Shown piece after piece: positions 11,401-23,900 of a DNA stretch of 64,000 bases. How positions within the stretch are numbered: the stretch's first letter is position 1; each line of letters starts with the position of its first letter. The DNA lies in assembly GCA_951799425.1 (NCBI GenBank), contig OX637407.1, positions 26,533,691 through 26,597,690 of the forward strand, in the 5' to 3' direction. A model generated the notes under the pieces. That model ran no database searches. It saw only the letters and a program-made list of their open reading frames with translations, and was not told the DNA's origin. Source of the DNA: Ilex aquifolium. Lineage: Eukaryota; Streptophyta; Magnoliopsida; Aquifoliales; Aquifoliaceae. Made by a program: the position numbers and the translations under genes.

Positions 11401-12595
11401 GGATGTGAACTCTACAACAGTGTACGTATTAAACTTAAATCTTTTTTTGTCCACGTCACAAAATTGTACGACTTAAAATGTTTTCATGTAATCTATTTGC
11501 ATGCACCAAGTGTAGTTTGCGTATTGTATAGAATCTAAAAGATTTAATATCTAAGTTGTTTGCATCTGGTATGTGTTACTGTTTCAGTCTTTTTTTTTTT
11601 TCCATGCGACAACATTGATCTGTATGTGTAACTTTTTAGTCTAGATATGTTTGCATTTGAAAAAAAGACTGTTTTCTATGTTCGTTTATACATTGTAACA
11701 GATTATAGATTGCTGGGGAGATATGCTGCTTGAACTTGATGCAAACAACGAGCAGTTAACGTATAAAAAACGTTGTTTCTTCTTCAACAGTCTATGTTGG
11801 GTAAATTAATATTTATTCACATTTTTGTTTAATTTCAATTTTGTTATATTTCATTTTAATTGTCCATAAATTGGGTTATTTGTAGACGTTCGTTACACAA
11901 AACATGAATGTATGCAAAGACCAAATTAACAAAAACCTCATTTTGGGAAGAGATCGTCGATTCCTTGTATTTCCCATGAATTCCAATGGTCAAAACAACT
12001 GTGTGGAACCTTGGCATTGGACAGTGTTAGTGTTGGATACTGACGCTGGATCTTGGACACACTACAATTCTAAGAAACCACGAACAGTGAGGAGGGACGT
12101 GTGGCTGGATGATGCAAGACTATTGGTAACACACACTGAAACCCATTGTTTTTGTTTCATTTTTGCAGTATCATAGCCATCACTAATATCTATCATTGAA
12201 TAAAATGCAGAAAGATTATGTTGAAAAGAAAATTAGTGAAATGCAAGCAGCCGATGAAATTGACATTGACCCCTCAGACAATGTTCTTCCACTGACATCG
12301 TATGAGAAAATGCCACAACAAAAGGCAGATTCGTAAGTATTATTTTTTAACGTTACTTCATTCAAAATCAAAGAAATGTTAGTAACAAAACCTATAATGC
12401 AGGGTCGATTGTGGACTGTTCGTTTGCTACATAATGAGACAGCTTGCAAAGGACGAAGACATACCAGAGAAGTTGACAGCTGCACAAGTGAAAAAATTCC
12501 GGACGGAAATGATGGAAATGTTCTTAAACCATTCCAATTCTTGGACACTAAATGATTTCCATGAAAGGATGAAATTGAAAGAAATATATGAATAG
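8426..12595 (+). pseudogene. Ulp1-like (C48) cysteine protease gene of the MULE, three nonsense codons
   Basis: Nine exons with canonical splice sites join in one frame to 875 sense codons: 8426-9178, 9276-9410, 9510-9938, 10639-11204, 11331-11421, 11702-11800, 11886-12125, 12211-12332, 12403-12595. Three in-frame stops interrupt it: TAA 9077-9079, TAA 9738-9740 and TGA 11131-11133. The N-terminal ~300 residues resemble the plant-specific domain found ahead of transposon Ulp proteases (ending WLCEHTSML...). Exons 3-4 are charged coiled coil, and exons 5-9 form the Ulp1 catalytic domain with WHWTVLVLD (catalytic His), HYNSKK, a QQ five residues before, and VDCGLFVC (catalytic Cys). The Asp normally following the His appears as Asn in HYN. 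Ulp1 enzymes cleave SUMO from targets; the role in MULEs is unknown. No frameshifts are present, and all stops are compatible with C-to-T change (CAA or CGA). Confidence 0.8.
10320..10600 (+). repeat. Diverged copy of the MULE repeat unit in an Ulp intron
   Basis: Contains ATAACAAAGTTACATACAAA, then AAACAGTTACACTATATAT, a TTGAGATGCAGATGGATGTTTTTGG block, TTGGTTGACTTAGTTGAAGT, and several GTAACTGTTTCAG words in the same order as the tandem units at 12590-13720. It lies in the intron before exon 4. Confidence 0.7.
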
Positions 12596-13720
12596 TCATA
12601 TTTGAGATGTAGTTGGATGTTTTTGGAATGAAATGATACAATTGGTTGACTGATTTGTATTTAATGTGTGTATATATAAAATACCTGAATGGTGTAACTG
12701 TTTCAGCTGTGTGTACCTTATATGGTTCAAAAATTTATCCAGCTGCAGTATATAACAAAGTTACATACAAAGCATCTACACCACATTCTCATAGACCAAT
12801 TTGAGATGTAGTTGGATGTTTTGGGAATGAAATGGGACAATTGGATGACTGAGTTGTATTTACTGTGTGTATATATAAAATACCTGAATAGTGTAACTGT
12901 TTCAGCTATGTATATTTTTTATAGTGTAACTGTTTGTCCAGCTGCAGTATATAACAAAGTTACATACAAAACAGTTACACCATATATCAATAGTCCTATT
13001 GGAGATTTAGTTGGATGTTTTGGTAATGAAATGAGAGTATTGGTTGACTGAGTTTTATTTATTGTGTATATCTATACTATACCTGATAATGTAACTGTTT
13101 CAGCTTGTGTACCTTTAATAGTGTAACTGTTTGTCTATATGCAGTATATAACAAAGTTACATACAAAACAGTTACACCATATATCAATAGTCCTATTGAA
13201 GATTTAGTTGGATGTTTTGGTAATGAAATGAGAGTATTGGTTGACTGAGTTTTATTTATTGTGTATATCTATACTATACCTGAGTGGTGTAACTGTTTTT
13301 GACTACTTTTTTACATGGTAAATTGCAGCTATTTGGTGCACATGCTTGAGTAACTGTTTCAGCTGTGTGTACCTTTATGGTGTAACTGTTTATCCAGCTG
13401 CAGTATATAACAAAGTTACATACAAAGCATCTTCACCACATTCTCATAGACCTATTTGAGATGTAGTTGGATGTTTTGGGAATGAAATGAGACAATTGGT
13501 TGACTGAGTTGTATTTAATGTGTCTATCTATAAAATACCTGAATGATGTAATTGTTTCTGACTACTTATTTACATGGTAAAATGCAGCTATTTGTTGCAC
13601 ATCCTTGAGTAACTGTTTCAGTTGTGTGTACCTTTTATGATGTAACTGTTTATACAGCTGCATTATATAACAAAGTTACATACATAGCATCTACACCATA
13701 TATAAATACCTTAGATGCAC
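12590..13720 (+). repeat. Tandem repeat array between the two MULE genes
   Basis: Five to six units of about 197-260 bp. The marker GCAGTATATAACAAAGTTAC recurs at about 12745, 12944, 13141 and 13401, and as a variant at 13660. Each unit also has GATGTAGTTGGATGTTTT, an AATGAAATGRGACAATTGG block, a TATACCTGAATGGTGTAACT block and one or two further GTGTAACTGTTT words. In two units GTGTAACTGTTT and AAACAGTTACAC face each other over ~36 bases (12925-12980 and 13121-13178), so each can fold as a hairpin. The first unit overlaps the last codons of the Ulp gene. Confidence 0.85.
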
Positions 13721-13967
13721 TGTGTTGAATAAATGTAACAGTGACCATATCCCATAATTCCTGCAGGTATCCATGATATACATATTGATTTTTCATATTT
13801 GATTTTCCAGACATCTCCCAAAAATTTACTCAACATACAAACATTTGCACCCATACTATAACCTACATATTAACAAATCCATAAAAGAACCATTACTAAA
13901 ATAAAACAGCAACTGGAAAAAAGAAATATTCAAATAAAAAATTTATTAGTTTAAACTAGTAATCCAA

Positions 13968-16321
13968 TCACAAAGGTTCTTTACAAGTTTTCTTGTTGTG
14001 ACTACTTAACCGTCCACACCGACCACATCGAATTCGTCTAATAAGTTCCCCCCTTGACCTAATTCTACATTTTTTGGGACGGTCTGGCTGCTTCTTAGTT
14101 GATGGTGGCAAAATATCAGCTTCGTCAACATTGAAGTCCGAACGACCAAGAGTAGGGATTGAGAGTATAGGTTGAGCGTATGATTTCTTGTATGTACTAA
14201 CATGATAATAATAATCAACAAACTCATTCATATTTCTCTCACTTTTGCGTATTGCCGCTACTGCATGAGAACAAGGAAACTCATTAATCTGCCATTGAAA
14301 GCATGAACACGTGCCATTCTGAATGTCGACTGAAACAGAAGGATTTGAATTAACTTCATACACATCATTGTTTGAAACACTAACAGCCCAAGACCTGCTT
14401 TTGGCAAATGCAACCTGTAATCTTGAATCCATCTCAGGACATAAATTTTCATTCCATGTAGACGCAGTGATCATCCTAGCACCAATTTGATTCATAATTT
14501 GACACCGAATAGTGTCAACCATGCTCGTAATGGGTAAATGTCGTGCTTTCATAATCCACGAATTGAAGGACTCCACTGCATTAGAGTTCATCTCACCATA
14601 ACGTCTACCTTTAAAGTGTGCATTTGCCCAATGCTCGTATGGAAGATTATCCAAAAAACGTTTGACAATGTAACCACCCTCACTTCGAAGAGCTTCAATT
14701 TTTGGGTAAACAGTGAAATGATGGGGGCATAAGCACACTCACACAACAGCACCACCATATGCTCTCTAAATCCATTTGAATAACGACTACCACTGAATTT
14801 GTCCCGCAAGTTCGCCTTCAAGTGTTGCAAACAGAAAGCGTGGTGACACCTTGGAAAAATCTTAGGCATGGCTTCCAACAAACCAACATTACGATCAGAG
14901 ACAAATGTAATGTCCCTATTCGGATCCAAAATCTCTGACAGTTGTTGTAAGAACCATAACCAATTTACCTCATTTTCTAAGTCAACAATCGCAAACGCTA
15001 GTGGGTATAATCCTGAAAAACAAAGGTAAATATATATAGTTAACTAAAATATTAAAACGATTGCCTACAGATTCACATCAGTGCAACAAATATACACCAA
15101 CCTGTTAAATTAAAATAGTTACAATAAACACATACAGTTACACTACTTATAAAAAAAAAAAAAAGACCAAATACAACAAAGCAAATACAAAAGCAAATCG
15201 CACATTAAAATAAAAAAGATTAGAGGATTTATACCCTGATTACCATCCTTCCCAATTGCCGAAAGAATGCATCATTTGTACTTTCCTTTAATGAATGTCC
15301 CATCAATAAATAAAATTGGACGACAATAATTGAAACCATCGATACAAGCCTTGAAGGACACAAACAATCTATGGAAACGGTTAGACTCATCATCCAAATG
15401 CAAAACTATATGGCTTCCAGGGTTTGTATTACTCGCAGCATCCACATACCAACGTAACTGTTTGTACGACAACGTATGATCCCCAAAAAACATACATTTT
15501 GCTTTTTCCACCCCCATCCAAGCTTGGTGATACGATACGTCAAGACCATAAGATGTAAGGAAATCACTAACCACGTCCACTGGACGAGTGGACGTCTGAT
15601 CACGGACATTATCAACAATCAAATCTCCAATCAAATTACAAGATAATCTCTTGTTCTTTGTGGTACGCAGCGCTACACCACAGGTGTGTTCATTATTCAT
15701 TTTCCGTATGTAAAATAAACCATTAAGTTTCTGAATAGTAGCATTTACATGCCATCCACACCCTTTATCATACTTCGAGGCGCACTCAGCAATAACCATA
15801 TCCCTACAATTCCTCACATAATTAAACTTGAACCCAATCTCTATTGAGTATTTGCACAGAGCTTTCCTGAAATGTGTGACACCACCTTCGAACCTTTGGC
15901 CTACATGGCTTATTTCATTTGACCACCCAGCTGTCAACAATACTTTTTCCGTATGTGAGCAAAAGCTAGGGAGCAAATCATCATCACACTCAACCCCATC
16001 GTTGCAAATATAAACATCTTCAAGCAAATTATCATCAACCACCACACATGACTCTTTATCTTGCCTAGTTACCATGACCTCAGCATGATTGACATTTATC
16101 AAGCGCATTATATCAAACATATTACGCAAGTCCTCATCATTTTGCAAACAACATTTTGGGTGCCCTGGAATAGAATATGACATGACAACAGACACATTAC
16201 CCAAATCCTCCCATTTTCCGCAAAGCCTACCATAAATGAAATCAAAGGTTGCACGAGCAGAACATCTGATAATAAATGTGTCAACATCATATTTGCATAC
16301 AAGCAGCACTATTCCCTCCAT
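13968..16321 (-). pseudogene. MURA-type MULE transposase, stop codon and frameshift
   Basis: Catalyses cut-and-paste movement of Mutator-like elements in intact form. Two exons: 16321-15235 and 15012-13968, joined GT-AG. Domain order: a PB1-like N-terminal region, a MuDR/FAR1-type DNA-binding domain (FRKALCKYSIE...HTC), then an RNase H-like MULE core with the first Asp in FIDGT, the second in FVSDRN and the Glu in the NAVESF block. A SWIM zinc finger follows (CSCFQW...PCSH), and a C-terminal zinc knuckle CGRCGRLSSHNKKTC with C-x2-C-x5-H-x4-C spacing, one residue longer than usual. Breaks: TGA at 15272-15274 right after FIKGKYK, and a one-base loss near 14696-14697 inside an AAAAATTGAAG tract that shifts QKL to the EALRSEGG frame. 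It points away from the right terminus, convergent with the Ulp gene. Confidence 0.85.
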
Positions 16322-17306
16322 TTCTTGAATACGACATTAAAAAAATGAATGACAATGTATCAATACAAAATAAAAAACAAAAAACAGTCATACAAAACAG
16401 TTACCTTAAAAAAAATACAAATGACTAAATTAATTAGTCCAATACTAGAAGAAAAACATAGAACAAAAAATAGTTACAATATACAGGCTCTGCCAAAATT
16501 GATATTGGCTGAAACAATGCATAAAAAATCATTTACAGTTAAACAGAACTCTGATAAAAAAACAGTTACACCCATTAACACAAAAACAATTTTTTTTTCC
16601 TTCATTCCAACAACGAAAAAAAATTTACAAAAACGAAACAGTTACACTCCTTAGAATCAAGGCAGAACTTTTATCCAATTCAATTGATCAGGTAACATAC
16701 ATAACACAAAATCAAACATAAGAATTCCCCAACAAAAATGACCGAATAAAAGAATAAATAAAATTATTAACAACTAACCTTCAAGACGATGAACATATGA
16801 ATTTCCAAAAAAAAAAAACGAAAAAAATCAGAAATACAATTATTATGTGTATATCACCAAATAGATACACCCATTAACAACAGTTACACCCATTATAATC
16901 AAAGCAGTTTTTCTTTCCCACTCATTTCATCAGCGAAGAAAAAAAAAAAAAATCAAACATAGTTTTCCATACAAAAAGGACCGAATATTATCAATCTTTT
17001 TTACGAACAAACCTTCAAGAAGACACCGATGATTGATTCTGTAAATCTGCTGTTGAATACACACTTACAGCCATTTATTCCCACCCGTTTATTCCATAAA
17101 AAACTGCTCATTCAAAATTCAAAAAACAAAGATAACAATTAGGGAATCTTTACATATTTGTTTCCTCAAATAACTGTCAAATATTGCTGCATAAATTAAG
17201 GAAGGGTGTTTAGGTAAAAAAGATTTTAATTCATTTGAATTATGTACCTAAACCAAAGAAGTTTTATTAAAATTGAACTTAAATGAATAAACAACTTATC
17301 CATACA
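16322..17306 (-). promoter_or_regulatory. Upstream region of the MULE transposase
   Basis: Non-coding, AT-rich. AACAGTTA occurs at about 16396, 16561, 16637 and 16879, always in the orientation that reads TAACTGTT on the minus strand, that is along the transposase gene. Related TACAGTTA and TAGTTACA words are also present. No promoter element is defined. Confidence 0.5.
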
Positions 17307-17338
17307 CTTTTGCATAAATAAGTCTTCAAAATTGTACC
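17307..17338 (-). repeat. Right terminal inverted repeat of the MULE
   Basis: The reverse complement starts GGTACAATTTTGAAGACTTA and matches 7227-7258 at about 28 of 32 positions. CACACCTAAAA lies outside it; no duplication of the left flank is seen. Confidence 0.65.
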
Positions 17339-17900
17339 CACACCTAAAAAACCCTAGGTATTTTGTGTGAATTAATAGGCTTGGAGTAGAATTCTGAACT
17401 AATATTTACGCACAAATCAACGGTTCGATTTGATTTTGTTTCTCAATTTCCTTATTGTTCTTTATACTCGTGTGTTTTATACGTTTTCCTGTATCAACAT
17501 AACTAATATCCAAAAAGAAGAGAGAGAGAGTTGCTAACCCATTAAGTGATCATAGGTAAAATGGGAAAACATTAACTACGTCATCATGGGATCACATTGT
17601 GGAAGTAGCAAACCCACATTCAAGAATCATCTCTCATGTATATATGAATGTGTTTAGGAACACAACCTAAAAGCTTCATGAGGCACTGGAACAAGTCAGT
17701 CTACCATGTGAATAGACTGATAACAGCTTCAGAATAGTTTTGCCAAAACCATTTTAGTTTCTTCATTTCCACAAGAGGATTAATATCATGCAAAAAAAAA
17801 AACACAAGGCGAACAATGGTAGATAGGCCACCCCATTTGCTTGATGCCTCTGTTCATCCTCTTCATGGACAAATTGAAGATTATGGTGCAACCATCTCTT
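17339..17900. other. Spacer and 3' UTR of the kinase gene
   Basis: Between the MULE right end and the isopentenyl phosphate kinase stop codon. The part nearest 17901 should be the kinase 3' UTR. No other gene is seen. Confidence 0.5.
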
Positions 17901-20900
17901 CTATTTCACAAACCTGATGACTGTTCCAAGCCAGTCTTCAGGCGTGTTGCCCCTGATTTCCCCACTTAGAGCCCTTAAAGAGTCGTTTGTGCCTGCCTGT
18001 ATTCGACAAACGAATATAGCTCATATGCAACTATGTAATTGAAAAGTACGGTAGGAAAATGTCAAAAAGTCATTACCTTCACGATGTAGACATCAATTCC
18101 GAGTTTTGCAATATTTGCAGCTTCCGATATTTTGGTCATCATTCCACCCGTTGTATCATGAGATGCTACAGTTATCTGAACTGTTGAAACCAATATATTA
18201 AGACCTAAGCCAATAAATGCAGCCTCCTGCCTCAGTTTCAGACGACGTTTTCCAAAGAAATAAAGCATAGGTCGGAAGTTCGTAATTTATTTGTCACATT
18301 ATAAATCAAAATAGTCAACCAAGAGACCACAGCATGTATATCAACTTCATAAATTTCAATATATAGGGTCTTCACAAATCATAGGGCGTAGAAATGACTC
18401 GTTAACTGCATACCACTGCCCTTCACCAATTGTTCTCTATGGCCATCTAATGGTGATTCGAGATGTCCAGGCATTTAAGGAATTAAACATCCACTCTATG
18501 TTGAACTTACACCTAAATGGCTTGTGATGTGCTGAAGAAAAATCAATTCTGCCTGTGGTTAGAATTTCATAGAGTCTGCATATCCTGTAGAGGTCACTTT
18601 TTATTTGGTTTGTTTTTCACTTTGTAGAAGGCAATTTTCCGTTTCCATTAGAGGCAATAGCATACACCGGAGCCTTAAAATAATCACCATATAAAAATTT
18701 AAGAGGTCACATCATGAAGATTCTTGATTGTTTATATGTACAAGTTTTAAGGCAAAAAAAAAAAAAAAATCATATTTAAATGTTCCAAAATCAATGGGTG
18801 CATTTCAATGAATTGAAAAGAAAATGGGTGAAATAGATTTTTGGATGTAAATGCCACAAAACTACAATTGAATACAAGAAAATATCCCATACTAACCTTG
18901 CCTATTCATGTCTTCTAATTTTGGTTTCACCACAAACCAGCTCCCATCTTCACGCACAGCTGTTATGGTCGAAGCATCAGTCATCCCAATTCAATAGCAT
19001 AAATCTGCCTCAACATTTGAGTATCGTCAGTGTACAGAATCTTGGCTAAAACTTGGTACTCACCAATCTCCTTGAGGAGTACTGCATTAGGTTCTGTTGG
19101 TGGACTGTCATACACTCCAGAAACATCTGTCTTCAGTCCGTATTATATAGGATTACATGTAAGAAAATCACTTTCACAAGTATCAGATGAATAGTGTGAC
19201 GTTGATAGGTCATAGTAGAGGTAAACCTGAGATTGTACCAGATGAGATCTCGAAGCCAACCTAAAATGACATCTATACAGTAATGCATGAAAGGGTAAAA
19301 TTTGTGGTCTATTAATGTAATTAGATTTTTTTTATTACTGTTAAAAAAATGATAATGACAATCATAGACAGGGGATACAAGAAAAACAACAAATTCCGGC
19401 TTTAGCTGCTCTGCAATGTGGCGTATAATTACGTCTCCACTCAAGATGGTGCAATCCTGATCATCAAAAGTACTTAAGTACATGGCAATGCCAATTAAGC
19501 AAACCACTCATACTCGGAGAGATCATACCAGTGAGGCATCAAGCACTGCATCTCCATGAAGAACCTAGAATGGGAAAAAACAAATATTATCACATCCTTA
19601 TTTCCACATTAACTTTTTGTATACAATAACATTTCATTACTTCAAATACAAGTAATCTAACATTAATCATTCAAAGAATACGGCCAAGAAGAGCAGCTCG
19701 CTAACAACTATTATAGATAGCCCTTAGCTCCCCTAAGCTGATACGCAGAAGCCAAACATCACACAAAGGTCTAGATTAACATTATGCACAGAACACTTTA
19801 TAGCAGGTTATATATATTGACGTGAAACAAAAGGGATATTATTTTTGTCTCACATAAATCTCTTGTAATTCTATATTTTTTGTTTTACATATTTTGTCTA
19901 TATGATTACAATTTAGATTCAACTATCCATCAAATACTAATATACATTTACCAGGTAGCCAATCCGTCAAGCTTGAGTTACCTCAATATGCCTCTTAAAT
20001 TACTACTTGCTGTCTTCAACAATCAGTGGGGATGTCAAATGGCTAGGAGCCTAGGACACACAAGAACATCCTGCCAAGAGAAGTCCTGAAACAGCACTGC
20101 TGAAAATTTTTCTGAACCAACTTAAAATTTCTATAGCAGCTTTTTCTTTATTTCTTTTCTTGCCCTTGGTTTATATAAAACCAGTCCTCTTGATATCATC
20201 AAGCACCAGAAGAAACTCAAATATCACATCATTTTGGGATTGCATGTAGGAAGATAATCTTTATTTTGAAACTAAAATTTCTATAATGTTCATCATTAAG
20301 TTCTAAAGACAACTTTTGACTTGAGAAGTGCAGTTTGAAAGTGAAAAACAAGAAGGAAATGAAATAAATTTGAAGGTATGATGCAGCTAATACTTCAGAT
20401 CAAACCAATATTACCTATTTTCACTTCTTTTGGGTACATGCATAGGCTGAATGTTGACAAGAACAGAGAAATATGTGAACAAGGTCATCACTGTTCTTGT
20501 TTATTGTTTTTAATGCTATGTAACAATGTGACAATTCATTGCATGTAAGAGATATTGACAAACAGCAAAAGTTAGTTACAAGTTGAAGCATGAGAACCTG
20601 CATTTAAATTAACTTACAGGTATAAAACCAGAGTCAATGGCCTTAGTCACCATAGATAGATCAGCTGAAACTATCTGAGAAAAAAAAAGGTAATAGAATT
20701 CAATTTTAAAGATTCCATGGATTTACTTGAAAAGGAAAAATACATAATGAAAGGATAACAATAAAATCGGATATTCCATAATTGAAGCATATACTAATAA
20801 AACCACTTTCAGAGTGCCTTCTCACATTTCTTTCACGAATTGACCACCCACAGGAAAATGGAGACATTCCGACAGAAGGAATACACTCTGCAAGAAAGAA

Positions 20901-23900
20901 CAAAACATTTGCTGAAGTGAACATATGATTAAAAAAGACGAGCCAATTCTAACAAGTAGTGCTGATGAAGCACATGATAGCAGGCACTTGTTAGCAAGGT
21001 GAATTAACATTTAGCTACAGACCACTAATTCTATTTTCTCAAGGAGAATATGTATTCTCATGCAGGTAGACAATTGAAAAAACAGATATTATTAGGATAT
21101 TGGAGCTGCTGAAATTGTGCAAAACCTGAAAATATCTACTCAACTAAAGATTTTACGAAATTAATTGGAAAATAATCAGACAACCAAAAACATGAAACAA
21201 GTAATAGAGGAGAAGAAAGTGAACTATTTAATCTGAAACTGCAGTATTTTTGTATCTTTGATCCATTCGACTGACAAATTCTACCAGATAGTTCTACAGA
21301 TGCATAGTTTTGACTTGGTAACTGTTGAATCTGATGAAATCATCTAGCTTGTTGACATAGCTGTCGGGATCCTAGATTTTGAGAAGAAAGTTGTTTGAAT
21401 TTTCCAAACTTAGCCAAGAAAATCAGCAGTTCTTCACGTAATTGATGCTAGGAAAAAAGTAGTTGGGCACATCTCTCTCTCACTCACTCACACACAGTCT
21501 CTCACACAGTCACACTGATACAGGAAAAATAAGCCATAACAATCAGAGTTTAGACCATCGTAATATATTACAACCAGAAAAGACAACTTGTGGCCCTTCT
21601 CATTGGTTCAATGCGCCAATGACTACTTTAGAACATGATTTTTCATCCGCATAGTTGAGCATTATATTTATTTCTTTTAATTCATTCCTGACGGTGATCA
21701 ACCATTATGAAATAAGAAGTAACTGACAACATTACTTAGTGGCAAAAAAACCAAGCACGAAAACGTAGTAACGCGAACTCCATGGAAACCCACAAAACTT
21801 GATTTTCAAGAAGCCACCTTGGTGATGGATTTGAGCAGTAAATTGATCATAGAAACAAATTTTACGGCCTTTATAGCATTGACTAGAGAATCTCAGGAAT
21901 ATTAACTGCACAAGGAAATACTGATGAAAAAAGTTTAAAGAAACAGGGCCCAGATACTTTGACAAAGGGTTGGATTTTGAGGATTTGATTCTTACCTCTT
22001 GCTAGGGCTCTGACAATTTCGAGATTGAGGGATGTAACCTAAAATAACAGGAACAAACAAAGAAACATATAAATATGGGACTATAAGAAGATTCCTCATC
22101 CATCAGTAATCTGTAACAGAGCAATGACACCAGGTAGACCAACTGTGATTGCATGCCAGAAAGAAAGACTGGTTTATAAAAAGCAGGTCACAATAAATAC
22201 GAAGTGCATAAGCATGTCATCATTATAAGAGAAGTTCAGACACTAATGAACCACTTTTTTTGTTTTGTTTTGTTTTGTTTTAATAATCAGTGGCCCTTCC
22301 ACACCAAATTAAACCAAAAGCATTGATACAAACAAGCAGAAGTTTTTATCTAGCTTTTTTGTTTGAGCTGAATACATCATTATGTTACAAGCATTATTTC
22401 AATCAGTTAGCACATAGGTTCTTTGAAAATACTCCAAATGCATTCTAAAGTAGAAACTCCATAATTGCACGTCTATTTGTCTTCATCATTTTTATTGAGA
22501 AACAACCCCCAAGGGGTCATTGTCATGAGGGACCCAAGACCCAGAGCTGAAGTGAATTACAGATATGATATCCCAATTCAGCGAGAATTTATCAGCTTCA
22601 ACTCTCAGGCTAAACCACATTGGACAACCAAAAAGAGAGGGTAAAAAATCTATGGCATCTACCTTCTACCAGTAACTAAACCCTTGCGCATATATGTACA
22701 AAAAAAACATAAGAGACTCATTATTTAGTAAAAACATGACCTGGTTCTATGATCTAACTAGTGAGGAAACAATAAACAATCCTGATTCCTAATAAATACA
22801 CACAGATATTAGTAACCACAATGAAGCCATTATTCGGTGTCATTTCTCAAATAAAAAATGCTTCCGTTAACAGGTTTATTACCGCTATGAATTTGGTTTT
22901 AGACTTAAAAGTAGAGGAAAGTAAGGCCATTTGATTAAATTGTCTTTTGGTACTTAAATCTGTCTTCCCATTACTTAAGGTTATCAAAGACAAATGCATT
23001 TATTTAGATCAAACAACTAAATGAGCACAAAAAGCCCGAACATCAAACAATTATAGACTGTTCAGTGTCAATATAGGAAGGATAAAACAGTAGCATACAA
23101 CTAAAGCTTAGAATAGTATCTCTTACAGAAATACGTGTAGCAACAAATCCAGCCTTGACAAGAGGCTGGTCCAATCCTCCTTTATGAACCCCAGATCTGC
23201 TAGCTTGAAAGTGGCCAAAAGAACCTGAAGGCGACAATGAAAAAAATGTTTAGTAAAAAACTACAAAATCTGGTAATATGAATTGATCCTGATTTGCTGG
23301 AATATGTCAGACATTAAAAAATTGTAATACATAAATGATCAACCTGCCCCATGAACAACAATAAAACTGCCAGAGTCAAAAACAGGTTGATCTCTGAAAT
23401 CACCATCAACGCTAGGAGTTTCTGAAATCCCGGGGCGCTTGCTCCAATCCATCCCAAGAGACTTCCCAGAAGAAGATCCTGACATCATTGCTTGTCGAAG
23501 CTGCATTGAGACCGTTTCAAGAGCTTCTTCATTTATCTTCTCAAACTCATTTTTGCAAGTAATTGCTGCTCCTCCTGAACTACATTAAAACACCAACCAA
23601 TATGCAAATACTCTTCATCACATCCACTTATACACTCACTAAATTCTATATAACCACCGCTCATATATATTATATCTCAAAAGTGTAATTCCATAGTCAA
23701 CTTAAATTATAAAAATTTGCATGAACACATTAAGCAATCTTCATATCCTAACATTAATCTACTGTAACTCAGTCAACTTCCTCAAATTATTAGTTTTCAA
23801 GTCAAGTTATTCCGGGCTCGTCTTGATTAATGATTTAAAGCAATCTGAGGATCTTAACTTCGGGGAAAAACTATAAGGTTCATATAAGAGACTCAGATCA

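Larger units (their letters stand above)
7227..17338. mobile_element. MULE carrying Ulp1-like protease and MURA transposase
   Basis: A ~10.1 kb unit bounded by an imperfect inverted repeat. The left end (7227-7258) begins GGTACAATTTTTTAGACTTA and the reverse complement of the right end (17307-17338) begins GGTACAATTTTGAAGACTTA, about 28 of 32 matching. Inside are an Ulp1-family gene (+) and a MURA gene (-) in convergent orientation, with tandem repeats between. MULEs that carry Ulp-like genes (KAONASHI/KI-MULE type) and MULEs with weak or no TIRs (VANDAL type) are known in plants. I found no clear 9-bp target duplication outside these ends, so the exact boundaries are uncertain. Both genes are disrupted, so this copy is not autonomous. 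The whole element is saturated with the octamer TAACTGTT/AACAGTTA. Confidence 0.8.

Noticed and set aside
14588..14929. Separate 113-aa transposase-like gene
   Set aside because: It is the part of the transposase before the one-base frameshift near 14696, not a separate gene.
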